The position numbers and the translations under genes are program-made. Shown here in pieces: positions 1 through 11,494 of a stretch of DNA of 64,000 nt. Below the pieces are notes generated by a model that was given only the letters and a program-made list of their open reading frames with translations, was not told where the DNA came from and made no database searches. The DNA is from Pseudoneurospora amorphoporcata (Eukaryota; Ascomycota; Sordariomycetes; Sordariales; Sordariaceae): the NCBI GenBank assembly GCA_033297205.1, contig MU859095.1, positions 1 to 64,000 on the forward strand, given 5' to 3'. The first letter of the stretch is position 1, and each line of letters opens with the position of its first letter.

Positions 1-184
1 AAGCCTCAGGCGACAAGGCTTGATGCGTACCTCGAGTACGTACCAATTCCTTTTGGTATAAGAAGGCCTTGAAGCCCAACCTTCTCCTGGAGGTTAAGAA
101 GATCAACAAGGCTTTCGAGACCAAAGTAATTTATTAGCGGAATTGAACTATTGTTCCAAGCCCAGAAACCTGCCCTTGTCACAC
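1..184. other. Window edge, unassigned; possible decayed coding tail
   Basis: No gene can be called. On the + strand the frame starting at base 24 stays open for 37 codons to a TAG at 135-137, and its last third reads as a plausible lysine- and leucine-rich protein tail. The same frame has a stop at 21-23, so if this is the end of a gene or mobile element it is broken or spliced upstream of the window. It abuts the foldback element that starts at about 185. Confidence 0.2.
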
Positions 185-714
185 CCCTATAGAATGTGTA
201 ATAGCTTACTCTAGTATTGCCTTACTGTGAGCCTAGCTTACTATAAGCCCGTACGTCAGTAAGCACCTGCATACGCCCTTCTGGCCCGTACTTGGCCTCC
301 CAAGTGTTACACTAGTCATTACTAGTGAATAGTCGGGTCCTGACGGCTTAGGCGACCCTAGTGCCGCTTAAGTTCATAATAATATTACTATATAGTTAGT
401 ACAAAAAACTCGTATTTGCTATAATGCCCTAACTAGCCTATAATGATAGTACTAGTATAGGGATGCTATAGTGAATTATGTACTTGTAGCTAAGCGGAGC
501 GGAAGCGGTGGTACGATAGTAGTACTAAAGGAATATTACGAACTTAAGCGGCACTAAGGTCGCCTAAGCCGTCGGGACCCGACCACTCACTAGTGATAAC
601 TAGTGTGACACTTGGGAGGCCAAGCACGGGCCAGAAGGGCGTATGCAGGTGCTCACTGACGCACGGGCTCACGGTGAGCCAACACCAGAGTGAGCCATCA
701 CACATTCTATAGGG
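185..714. repeat. Foldback (long terminal inverted repeat) element, RIP-diverged
   Basis: Two arms of about 190 and 175 bases (about 185-375 and 540-714) are inverted copies of each other around a centre of about 165 AT-rich bases. The outer 15 bases (185-199 and 700-714) match perfectly, as do the inner 15 (361-375 and 540-554). Between these the arms differ at about 18 sites. Nearly all are transitions, mostly C-to-T or G-to-A in the left arm at CpA/TpG, as RIP produces; the left arm also has about 13 extra bases. No open reading frame lies inside, so it is non-autonomous, like a MITE or foldback transposon. No target-site duplication is obvious. Confidence 0.75.
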
Positions 715-1358
715 TTTACGACCGCGTGAACATCCGAGGATAGATATTTCGTAGTAGAGCGAGGAGGTATAAAGGGACTACGGGAGAACTCAAATTGTCA
801 AATAGTTCGACAGTAGTCAATTGATCTTTATCACCAAGACACGTATAACGCTATCATACTTGTTGTAAACCTTTTAGCTTCACCGAACAACACTAATAGT
901 CTTTACCTTCAGCTATCCCACTTAGGCAGATCAGACTGCCGTTCGTCACAGGTAGGTAGGTGTTTATTATTTTTTCTTAGAAAGAGGTAGGAGGCCTGTC
1001 ACGGCAAAGAGGAAATGATTGTGATAAACAGCAATGATCCTATTTGATAGAAGATCGAAAGATGAAGAAAAGAAGAAAATTAGAATTCAAAGAATGGCCG
1101 TGACACGAGAAGATAAAGTTGTGCGCGTTGCCAAGCCTGCAGTGGGGCTTCGCATGAACAGGTTCAGACTCAGGGCAAGGCAGGTGCAGGTGACCAGCGG
1201 TTGAGCCGCGCCGTCACAAGGCCTTACTTAGCAAATTGAATTATTGCTTGCGTTTTTGATAAGTCCGTACATATAGGATAAGATAGTAGATAGTTTTAAT
1301 AATAATGATGATAATGATGGTCATGATGATAATGATGGAGGGAAATCGATGATTTCTT

Positions 1359-1362
<4 letters not shown>
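715..1362. other. Gene-free AT-rich stretch
   Basis: No supported gene. The stretch contains a short GAT/AAT-rich simple repeat at about 1300-1340. A segment at about 1226-1250 resembles bases 133-156 outside the foldback element, which may be chance or a dispersed repeat. Confidence 0.4.

Positions 1363-1398
<36 letters not shown>
1363..1398 (+). repeat. Poly(A) tract, 36 A
   Basis: An uninterrupted run of 36 adenines. It could be a slippage-grown homopolymer or the tail of a retroposed sequence. The flanks carry no clear target-site duplication or LINE-like reading frame, so its origin is open. Confidence 0.8.
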
Positions 1399-1402
<4 letters not shown>

Positions 1403-2380
1403 CCGGATTGGACCCATCCATTACATTACATTAACTAACAGCTTGTTTGTTTGTATACCACCTCAGTAGCGCGGTTCTTATAACAGGGGCCTGCAAAACT
1501 TTACGAAAAAAACAATGGGATGACCACCCATATTTAAAATAGAGAATTGGAGAGAGTGTATTAAATAGGAAAACACGTATCGGGTTGATACATACCAACT
1601 TCTTGCGCGAAAAATAAAAACCGGTGGAATATTTATTAGTTGAGTTGAGTTGCGAAGAGTACCTACGTTGTCAAGTCCTACGCTACTTAACAAACTTACC
1701 AGTTACCACTACAGCACGACCTACCCACTCAACTCACTCACTCTTTCTTCACAACCTAATTAATAAATTCGTTCTTTCATAGTTTTTAAGCAAATGCTAC
1801 AAATGCATCTCATCAAACTGTACATTTATTTAGCTTTCTATTTATTTTATTTATTTAACTGATTTTATTTAAACGTTTTATTTGCGCTAATTGATAGCAA
1901 TAGCTAGCGTCTGACTCATCGCGCTGTATGTATCAGTGATTATGCATGCCCATAGCAGAGTTGTAGACTAGAACTAATAAAAACACGACCTCGACTCCTA
2001 GCTGCCTCCCAAGTTTCTTCCACCTCCCGTCTGTATGCAAACACTTATGATATCCGCTCTTCTAGAATACCTCACCATCCATTCCATTTCGTTCGTTCCC
2101 TTTGTTTCTTTCATGATCCGTTTTCGTCTCCCAGTTCCATTCCATTCCATTTCTTTCTGGCCTTTCATCTTTTCCTTCTATACCCACAGTCATCCCACCC
2201 GCACTCATTGGTAGGTTGGTATATATGCCAATCTCTTCTTCCACTCCCCATTCTCTTTCCGTCTACCCCCCTCACCCCCTCCCTTTCCTCCCCTTTTTCA
2301 ACTCCCCCACTCTCCACTTCTTCCACCTTCCCCTTCTCCGGCCGTTCAACCCTCACCCAACATGCTTCCCCAAGTTGGAC
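1399..2380. other. Intergenic, downstream of nma111
   Basis: About 980 bases, strongly AT-rich at 1740-1900 and pyrimidine-rich near 2250-2370. It should hold the 3' UTR of nma111, which is transcribed leftward. I see no conserved coding sequence or RNA gene. Confidence 0.4.
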
Positions 2381-5300
2381 CTAACAACACCCATCAACAT
2401 CCATGCCACTTTCACCTCCATCCTCTCCCAGCGCCGCAACACCAACACCATCATGTCCCTCGCCCTCAATCTTCTTGCCGCCTTCATAGGTGATTCTCCT
2501 CCAACCTGTCAACGGCTCCGAAGGGTCCTTGATCAGCTCCGTGGTGGGGAAGTAGTGCTCGTTCTTCTTCATGGTGACCACCCAGGGAACTGAGTCGAAG
2601 GTCATGCATTTGAGGCGGAAGTCTACCATCACCCCGTTAGCATTATGCCCACGTAGGAAGGAGAAAAATCGAGCGAAGCGAGGACCAAAAAAGGGGGGTT
2701 TGGGGGTCTCCCCCAAAAACAACAACAAGGGGGCAAGGGAAATGGAAAAAGAACAAAACTTACAGGTATTATCAGGAATATCCACCACCGCCGCCAAGAA
2801 GGTCTGCAAATCCGGGGTCCGCTTGCCATTAACATGCGTGACGAAATTCGTCGGCGCCAGGCCATACTGATACGCCGGGCTACCTCTAGTCCTGGCGCTG
2901 ACGTAGACCTCGCTGAAGAGCTTGCTGATCTGCTGCCTGACAGCGAGATGCGGCCTGTGCAGGATAGCGCCGCAGAAGGAGATGGCGTGGTCGGTCTCGG
3001 CGTCGTCGGCGGCGACGGTGGGCAGCTTGATGTGCAGCTCCTTGGTGTTGCGGACGAGGACGGCGTCGAGGTGGTCGTGGCTGTACATGATGTCAAGCTC
3101 GGAAATCTTGGTGATGAGATGGTTGTTGAGGGTGAGGAGGATGTCGCCTTCCTTGAGGGTGTCGCCTTCGGGCTCGTTGCGCTCGTAGGTGCGCTTGGTT
3201 ACCAAGAAAAGCTGGTGGTGGGCCGTGTTGGCGAGGGTGACCTTCTGGATCCACTCCTCGGACACGCCCATGATACGGGCCTGGGACATCTGGATGGCGC
3301 GGAACTCGCAGCTCAAAAGGCGCAGCTTGGGGGTGATACCCTGCTGGAGTTGCGAGATAACGGGGAGCAAGGTGGGCGTAGCCAGGCCAAGGTGGTACTC
3401 CTCGTCACGATGGCTGCTCGGGTTACGCTCACCGAGGTAGGTGAGCCAGAGGGCCTGGACGGTGCCGTCTTGGGCGACGAGCACGCCGCTGCCGCACTGG
3501 CCCGAGAGGTTGGTGTCGACCGTGATGGCGTCAACGTTGACGGCGCGGTATCTGGGCGCTCCCGAGTTGGCGGGAATGGTGACGGCGAACATCTCGGTGA
3601 CGGTGGTGGCAGTGTGGACAATGCGGCCAATGCGGTTGTATCCAATAAAGTAGGTAGACGCGCCTTGGCTAATCATCTCGCTGGACAGCTTGGCGGAACG
3701 AACCGGGGCGTCGACAAGCTTGGGATCGTACTGAATGACGGCGTAGTTCTGGAGCGGGTGCAGGAAAACCACCTTACCCTCGACGACAATGGAATCGGCG
3801 ATGGTGATGGTAATGTCGCACAGGTCGTAGGGAACAATGGCCCGGGAAATGATAACCAGGCCCTTCTCCGCGTCAATGACCAAGCCCATGCCCCATTTTC
3901 TATTCTTGGGGAAACCATCTAACTTGACGGGCATGGTGACGCTGACGTGGACAAAACTCTTGACGAGATCGGCGACGGCCGGATGAGACGTGTTTTCGAG
4001 CTGGATGAAAGAAGCTTTCCTGGTTTCAGGGGCGACGGCAGGAAGGGCATCACCGAGATCGGAAAAGTCCCAGAGACCTGTCTTGTCGTTTCTCACAGCC
4101 AGCTTCATCTTCTTAGCCCAATGCCGGTCGATGTAGATAACAGTGGTGTGTAGTGTATGCATGTCCCTCAGATGCTTGTACGTAATAACGACTCTAGCCT
4201 TGTCCGGAATGCCCTTCATCACCTCGATAAAAGTGTCCAGGTCGGGGGTCTCCTTCTGATCGATGGATTGGATGATCCAGCCGTTCTCATTGTTGTCGAA
4301 CCTGAAAGATCCACCCGCCTCGCAGACGTAGACACCCTTGCAGGCGACACCGTAAAGGCGAGCCTGCTGGTACGAGAGGTTGTGGAAGCTACCGCCAGAC
4401 ACAGACACGAAGCGATCAGGGGTGATCTGGTGCAGGTCGCCAACCTCGATGTCAACCTCGACCTCGTCGCCGCCACGAAGAAGCATAAGCTTGACCGTCT
4501 GGCCGACGCTGGAGTCGAGGGTTTCCTCGAGAGGAATGAACTGGGTGAGGAGCTTGCCGTTGACCTTGATCAAGACATCACCCTCCTCAAGCTTCTTATG
4601 CGAGGGGCCCTCGGGGAGGATGATCTCGGCAACCAGCATGTTGGTCTCCTTGGGGAAAGCCTTGCGGACCTGGGCCTCCCACTCAGGAGTAAGACCCAAT
4701 CTGCGACACTCGTCAAAGGGCTTCAGCACAAACTGGCACTGAATATCGCCACGGGTGATGGGCTTGCCCTCCTGAAGACACTTGAGCGCCCGAAGTGGCC
4801 TATCGAGAGGAAGGAAGTAGTCGGTCGAGGCGCCGTCGGCTCTGCCACCAGCCTGCAGGGCCACGGCGAAACCATCCTTGTTGACGACAGGAGAGCCCGA
4901 GGAACCACCGCTGGCGGCGGCGCTGGCCTGGTAGTAGCACGTGTTGAAATCGCTATAGCCGTCCCCGTACTCGGGAGCGTTGCGATCCAATCTGCTGATC
5001 ACACCAGACAAGATACTGAGCTTCTCTCCGGCATCGTTACCCACAACGCGAATCTCTATGCCAACACGGGCGAGATCTGGTCGTAGCTGTAGGGCGGCGA
5101 CGGGCATGTACTTGATGGCCTTGGGATCGAACTTGAGGATACCAAAGTCGTGGACGGGATCGCGGTAGACGGGGTAGGCATCAACCTCTTCGTGGTTGTC
5201 GAAGATGCAGTAACCCCAGAAGGGACCGGAACCGACAACGTGACGGTTGGTCAGGATATAACTTTGGCAAGAACAAAAGGTCAGCGCAAGACAACATAAC

Positions 5301-5666
5301 ATTTTCAGCAGGGACATGTATAGCTAACCCCCTCTCGGCATCTACAACGAAACCGGTGGCCTCGCTTGTAAGGGCTGGGTCGGTATCGAAAGAGCACGTC
5401 TGGCAGAATCGGATGGAAACCACATTTCTGACGACATTCTCGATGGTGGCCTGCCACTCGGCCGTATCGGCGCCGGGAGCGAGAGGCAAGACATGGCGGG
5501 GGTCGGCCTCGTAGGAGCCATCGAAGTCTTCGGTTATAGGAGTGTTTCCGTCGGCGGAAGACATGTCGATATCGGCGTTGGTTCGGTGGTGCTTAGCCAG
5601 GCGGCCGTCTGAGTACTGGGGAGGCTCCTTGCGCTTGGAGCGAGCCGCGGGGCTTGTGCCGTTCAT
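2381..5666 (-). CDS. nma111: Nma111-type nuclear serine protease (HtrA family, PDZ domains)
   Basis: Three exons on the minus strand (5666-5329, 5261-2764, 2622-2381) give 1,025 residues, the usual length of fungal Nma111. This is the HtrA/Omi-related nuclear protease linked in yeast to apoptosis and heat tolerance. A basic patch (SKRK, then AKHHR) near the N-terminus fits nuclear import. The first trypsin-like domain keeps its triad: His120 (NRHVV), Asp151 (HDFGIL) and Ser234 (GSSGSP). PDZ modules follow. A second protease-like unit in the C-terminal half has GQCGSG in place of a catalytic serine motif and should be inactive, as is normal for this family. The introns (5262-5328 and 2623-2763) have GT-AG ends with CTGAC and CTAAC branch sites. 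The start was set at the ATG before NGTSPAARSKRK; the frame stays open further upstream to an ATG at 6068 (see findings). Confidence 0.93.
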
Positions 5667-8344
5667 ATTTGCGGAGTAGGAGGATGCGTCACCGTAGCTG
5701 GAGCTGTTTCCGGTTGTTTGACTAAAGGCGCGTGTTGCGGTAGAGTTACAATGTGTGGCCGTTGAGGTGTCTCTTCTCGTTCGCGTGATCGAAGCGTGGA
5801 AGGGTAGTTGGTGAACACTGCAGGTAAAAGCCGGGAGGGAGTGGCGCGAAGCAAATGTTTGTTGTTGCGGAAACGTGGACGTGGACTGTAGACGCAATTG
5901 GTGGAAGCGTGACAAGGCAGAAGAAGTATATACTGTTGGTGATAGAGGTAGTGCTGTCGAAGCAACTGTCGTCTTGGTTGTCAAAGATGGTGATGATGCT
6001 GAAGTTGAAGTCCGGATGCGCAGAAGGCGAGGTGGCACTCTGTGACGGGCAAACAACACTGGCCGCATTCAAAAGGTGGGGAGGAAAGGTCGACTGGTCT
6101 TCTTGTAATCGAAGGCCAGTCTCTGAGGGCGAAAGAGCGGCTATCTCTTGTCGTAGTCTTTTTACCGTGGGTGTGGTGGTGTTGATTACTTGTTAAAAGA
6201 GGAAAGAGAAGAGAAAGGTGAAGAAGCTTGGACTTGGAATTCTAAGAAGTCTCAAAGCTAAAGAAACAGACCACGCTCAATTCGTTTCACGCCAAGACTT
6301 GACCTGACCCGCGCTTGCCCGAGCTAATCAGGCACGTAACCGCGCCCCTGCCTGTAGTGGAGACCCCTACTTTTGGCATATCCGTTTATGACCGTCTCGG
6401 CCACATCAGCCTAATGCTCTATGGCAACAACGTCGCAACCCGCTATTGATCCACTTGCTGCCCTGTTGACTTGACGACATCACACCTTCAACCCTTAATA
6501 TGTACATATCTCACGGGTGGTTCCCGACTCGCCTGCTTCCGCTCCGCATGTCAGCATAATATCAGTTTCGATGCATCCAGCCGTTTGCTAATCCAACGCT
6601 ATCAGGGACATCTCGCAGCCTCTGTTACACAATTCCCTTTGAATACCCTTTGAGTTCACGCCACAACTTGGGAATGCAGGGGCCCGGATTCCGAATAACC
6701 AAGCAGGGGATAGATGACAAGAACTGATAGCAACTGTCTTTATTTACACCATCTGCTCCTTCGCGACAACACCAACCCTGAAACATGCGTGGCTTTTGAC
6801 ATCTTGGTCAGCTTGCTCAGTGTGGTGAGACTTCCCGGTCCTCCTCTATGTCGTCAAGCGGCCCCGACTCTCTCCCAATACGCAAAGAATCTGGCCCCGG
6901 ACTTGTTTGTGTCCTCAACCTGCTCATCATAATTCCTTTCGCGGGCGTGGCTCTTGACGGGAAAACAAAAAAAAAAAAAGAATTTGGCTGGTGGCCAACG
7001 ATACCCCAAGGTCATCACCCCTGAAAGGTATCCTCTCATGTTCGGTCACAGCTCGACCTCGTTTGCCCAGTTGAAGGCACGTGTTGTGATCATATAGATC
7101 ATAGGCTCGCCTGAGCAGAATGTCGTGTCGAAAGCTGCCGCCACGGGAATCGGACCCGTTGCCTTTTGAGCGGGTCTAGGATAGGAGGTGTGCTGTGCGC
7201 AACACCACCTGCCGCTCGACCAACCAGCTGGTTTGTGTTGGGAACTTGGACCGGGCGAATGGGTTATATGGGGCGGGGCGGGACGGAGAACGATGGCGCC
7301 CCGGCTTGCTGCCTTGGGTGATTTTAGAAGGAAGGTACGGGTCAAGGCCTGGCTTTCATCTGATGTTCGGATGTTGGGCCTCCTGAGGCTCCCCTCGTAC
7401 CGAACTTTGAGGTGACAAAGGAAAAAGTTACGAGGTGGACAACTGGATTGGGTACAGTACATGGGGGGAAGGCTGAAAAGGACTTACAACATCACAATGA
7501 TACAATCCATCACAAAAGCTCCCAGGCCAGTCTTCCAACCATGCAAATACTGCCCCTTCGCCCGCCAACCAAACGAAGAAAAGCATGGTCTGCGATCGCC
7601 TCTTCCAGCACCGGGCGAGGATGACGGTTGTCCCATTTTTGACTCGGCCATGGTTGTGCGAGGAGGGAATGTGGGGAAGACAGTCGAAACGCAAGAATCA
7701 CAGTCGAGGCAGACTGGGCCTTCGGTCTTGGGGGGGAGGAGATTAAGGAGCCAGGAAGAGAAGAAGAACGAGATATACCTCCAAGGCTGTCCGTATTCCA
7801 TCAAGAGGCAACAGGTTAGCACTAACCAAGTCGATAATAGGCAGTTTTAGCAACTTGCCATGATTATCGCTAATAACAGCGTGATGGCGTAGAGCAGTAT
7901 CAAGGGGTTTCAGTCCCGGAGGACACTCGAGATTGAAGACGCCATCTGTGATCGCTATGGAAGGGGATGAAGCGGCGAGTTGTCGTTATCACAGAGCATT
8001 ATCTCATACTCCATAGTACTTTTAGTATGTGGTTGTAAGTTGTTGTACATATTGTACCTGACATTGAAGCTGCGAAAAGATGATAACAGGACAGAACAAT
8101 CGGAGTGGTATCAAAATCGTCATTTTTGGTCTTCTTGGTGAACCGTCTTTAGACTTGTAACCCTCTACATAAACTCCTTGCTTGCTTTGGCTCGCTCGCT
8201 CGCTGACAATCTCTCTATAGTAATACAAATGGTACATTTTCATCATCTTCCATCTCGCATCACACACAATCATATACGCCTTTGCCCTGAGGACCACAAC
8301 ACCTTCTCTCCTCTCTCATATTTCTTACTTACTCCCCAACGCAC
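5667..8344. other. Leader of nma111 and intergenic DNA
   Basis: About 2.7 kb between nma111 and the next minus-strand gene. The first 400 bases remain open in the nma111 frame and probably include its leader. A tRNA-like T-arm and A-box-like match lie on the minus strand at about 7143-7222 but do not fold into a complete cloverleaf. Nothing else is supported; the 3' UTR of the gene ending at 8345 should lie at the right end. Confidence 0.4.
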
Positions 8345-9504
8345 TTACTGCGCCTTCTCCTTCTTGGTATCATCCACCGTCGGTGCATTCACCCTAACCC
8401 CGGCCCCAATCTCCTTATTCTTCTTCTCCACCGCCGTCTCAACCTGCCAAATCGCTCTCTCCAGCTCCACCTCCAGCTCCGGCACATCCAAGAGCTTGAC
8501 CATCTTCTTTGCGTTTTCCTGGCTCAGCAACATGACTTCGCCATTTTCAACCTCTCCTTCTTCCAAGGCGTGACCCAAGTTCACCCCACCCGTCTTTTCC
8601 GTGGCGTTTATTGCCTTGACAACCTTGACCGGATCCGGGTGCTTAAACGTTTCGGCTTCGGGGCCGGTGGTCGGCTCGGGAGTGAATGGGAGCGGGAAGC
8701 GCTGAGTGGAGTACACTTCGTCGAGGATGGGCGAGGGGTAGAAGGATAGCAGGCGGGAGGGCTGTTGGAGGAGGTAGACGAGGTGTTTGCCGCCGGAGAG
8801 GGCGCGGTGGTGGGACCAGGCGCGGTAGCAGAGGTAGAAGAAGGGGAGGTTCGGGACTCTGTTTGTAAAAAGGGGTGTTAGTTAGTAACTGTTTGTTAGG
8901 AAAGGTAGAAGGGGGAACAGGGAGAAGCTTACAACGGTAGGATACCAATAGGAAGAGTAACGGGCATTCCCACCAAGCAATACCAGAACCACTTCTTATG
9001 ATGACCCTCCCTCTCCGTCGCCAGCTTGTGCAATATCCTCGGCACTCTTTCCTCGGTGATCAGTCCAGCGGGATACACGACCTCTACTTTGCCGATGTCC
9101 ACTTTCCCCCTCTTGCCTCCCTTCTCCGCTTCCTCTGATTCCATCTTAAAACCTCCTTGCTCCTGTGCCTGTTCCTGCACGAGCGCCTCAAGCTGTCGTT
9201 GCCGCGCCTTTGTCAAGGGTGGCACGCTCTTTAACGCCCATTCTTCGTAGGGTAGCTTCCTAAGAAGGTGGTTGCCGTATCCGACGACGGACTTTTGCCA
9301 GCCTGATTCCTTCTTCTCCCAGGACGCCCAGGTCAGGGCTGCTTTGGTTTGGATGTAGTCGCCCCATGATTGCTTTTGCTTTGTTGTTGTTGTAGAAGAA
9401 GAGCCCGCGGTGATAGAGGAGGCTGCCGAGGCTGATGGAGGTTGGAGCTTTTGGCAGTAGAGGAGAGTGCGTCGGGTGGAGATTGGGAGGAGGTAGAGGC
9501 GCAT
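8345..9504 (-). CDS. Mitochondrial K+/H+ exchange-related protein (Mit_KHE1 family)
   Basis: Two exons (9504-8933, 8858-8345) encode 361 residues. The N-terminus (MRLYLLPISTRRTLLY) is arginine-rich without acids and looks like a mitochondrial presequence. A central block with the WALKSVPPL and LPYEEW motifs, then PAGLI and a hydrophobic segment around GMPVTLPIGILPLVPNLPFFY spanning the splice, matches my memory of the Mit_KHE1 family (yeast YDL183C type), proteins linked to inner-membrane potassium/proton exchange. The C-terminus is charged, with predicted helices. The 74-nt intron (8859-8932) has a GTAAGC donor, a CTAAC branch site and a CAG acceptor, and restores the frame exactly. The family call is from motif recall, not a search. 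Direct transport activity is not shown for this family by sequence alone. Confidence 0.75.
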
Positions 9505-11494
9505 TTCGAAGAGGGCGGTTGCGCGTTACGAAACGCGCGAGGTGGTGGTCGAGTAGGTAAGGTAGTCGGCGTGGGGTTGACAATGGTTCTGGTTCAGGTT
9601 CGGAACATGTACAAAAATACGGCGGGTTTTGTAGTCTTGGGACTCTGACTCTGTCGCCACCGCGTCGCAAGCGTTCTGGATCGTGAGGCCTCTGTTTCCG
9701 GGCGCAGCAGCTTCGAAGGCAAATTGGAAGCAGAACTAGCTGTGAACTGGGATCCAATGGCTGGGATATCGATGGGTATAATGGTGAAACTGGCGATAGC
9801 GAACAGAAACAAAACTATCGGAGGGGTTGGCTGGGGAAATTTTGGACTGCAGAAGTGCTTATCGTCATGTTCCTGGATTGAAGCTATGATTTTTCGTTGG
9901 ATGGTTTTGTGAACCTAGGTATGGAAGCTAGCGCGGGAAAGAAACAGTGACGCAATGGAGGCCCGGCAGGCAGAATTTCAATTCCAGGCCTCCCAGTCCC
10001 GCTCCGGCACTTGGGAGTTGGGACGAGCTTCCAGATGGGAAGGCGGGATGGGCCTAGAACTCACCGGCCCGACAGCGAGAAGGACGGCCCGCCCAAGTGG
10101 GTAGTAGGTACCTCAGGAATGTGATTCAGCCCGACCAACCTTTATAATGTTTTCTCTTCGGTCAGTTCCACACGGGAGTTGCATGTTTAAAAAACAAGCT
10201 TGACTTTGATAAGCTTCCGCAACAAAGCCTTGTTTGAGCAACACTCCTGTCATGTGCATCGCAATGTCCCTGTTCCAGAAGGATCCCAGTCTCATGCCGA
10301 GTGTCACAGAAACATGTTGACAGCCACCACCTTTGGCTAGAGCTTCTCTTCATATTTCATGCATGAGGGGATTCCTAGATACCCTGCTGCTGCACGACAA
10401 CGTCTGGGCAAGCACGTGTTAAAAAGACCCGACATTGATCGATAACTGAACCGGGAAATGGGAACCGGGTCCCCTCCACCCCAGCTTTTCTCCCGTGAAC
10501 CAGTGTCGTCATTGCTGTTCGTGGGCGGTTCGCTACCTCGAGCGGGGCAGCAGGGAACACTAAGGTACCTAACAAAGCGCCACAAAACCAGGGCAAGCCA
10601 GTCCAGGCCGGTCGGTGTTTGTTAAGTGCGTGCTAAGCCCCCGTTAAAGCGCTGGGCTCGTCCTTACCTGCGGTAGGTATTCGCGGCCATCGGCACCTTG
10701 GGCCGGGCATCACCCCGTCACCTTCAGCAGCCGCCGGACCACCTGCAGGGACAAGGGCGGCCCCTGGGAGACCGGGAAATTGGATCAGCTAACAAAACCT
10801 GTAAAGAGACGACGATTCCCCAGCCATTTCCACCTTTTTTGGTTTTTCCATTTCTTCACTTCATCCGTGCTTTTCAGTTCTCTTTCTGTGCCCTTTTCCC
10901 ATCTCGTTGGGACCTCTCACCTCTTGAGGTTGACGCCGCGACAGACACCCAACCCACGAGACGCTGGAATCGCCAACCAACAACGGGACTGACTGCCCTG
11001 ACCTTGTCCGAATGCCGACGCGAAGCCGACGCCTCTAGAGAGCCCTCAGGAGATTGATCAAGCACCTAATTAACATTCATCGCTAAACCACACCGCTATG
11101 CACTGTCACTGGCACTGCCGCCTTCATCCAACGCCAACACATCGTCCTCCAGCTCCTCCTGGTCTATTAGATCTAGTCTCCGTTGCTCTCCAATAGCTGA
11201 TAGACATCGAATCCTCTGATGCGCGGCTGTTACTGCTGCTGTCGCTCCCCGACCACTCCAATCACCTGAGTGCCCTGCTTGTGGTGCAGTGCAGTGACCC
11301 GACCCACTCCACTTCCCGTTCTGTGACCAACACCTCTACGGCCGATCTGGAGTGACCTCGACTGCACATCCCGAGCTACCGATTACCACGTCAACACTAT
11401 CCATCCATATTTCAACATTCGGAAGTCTGTTTCACGCCGCCATCAGTGCCGCCGGCTCGGCAAACAGCAATACCAATTGGTGTCTAGTGCCAGC
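9505..11494. other. Divergent intergenic region
   Basis: About 2 kb between two divergently transcribed genes, so it should carry both promoters. The last 400 bases before 11495 are pyrimidine-rich, as in long Neurospora leaders. Short open frames here show no conserved features. Confidence 0.4.

Noticed and set aside
1226..1252. Similarity to bases 133-156, possibly a direct repeat bracketing the foldback element
   Set aside because: Only about 20 imperfect AT-rich bases match, too little to call a duplication.
2834..3922. Long + strand open frame of 362 codons
   Set aside because: Antisense shadow of nma111; valine- and glycine-rich composition mirrors the protease codons and no family is recognisable.
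4157..5086. Long + strand open frame of 309 codons
   Set aside because: Antisense shadow of the well-supported nma111 protease domain.
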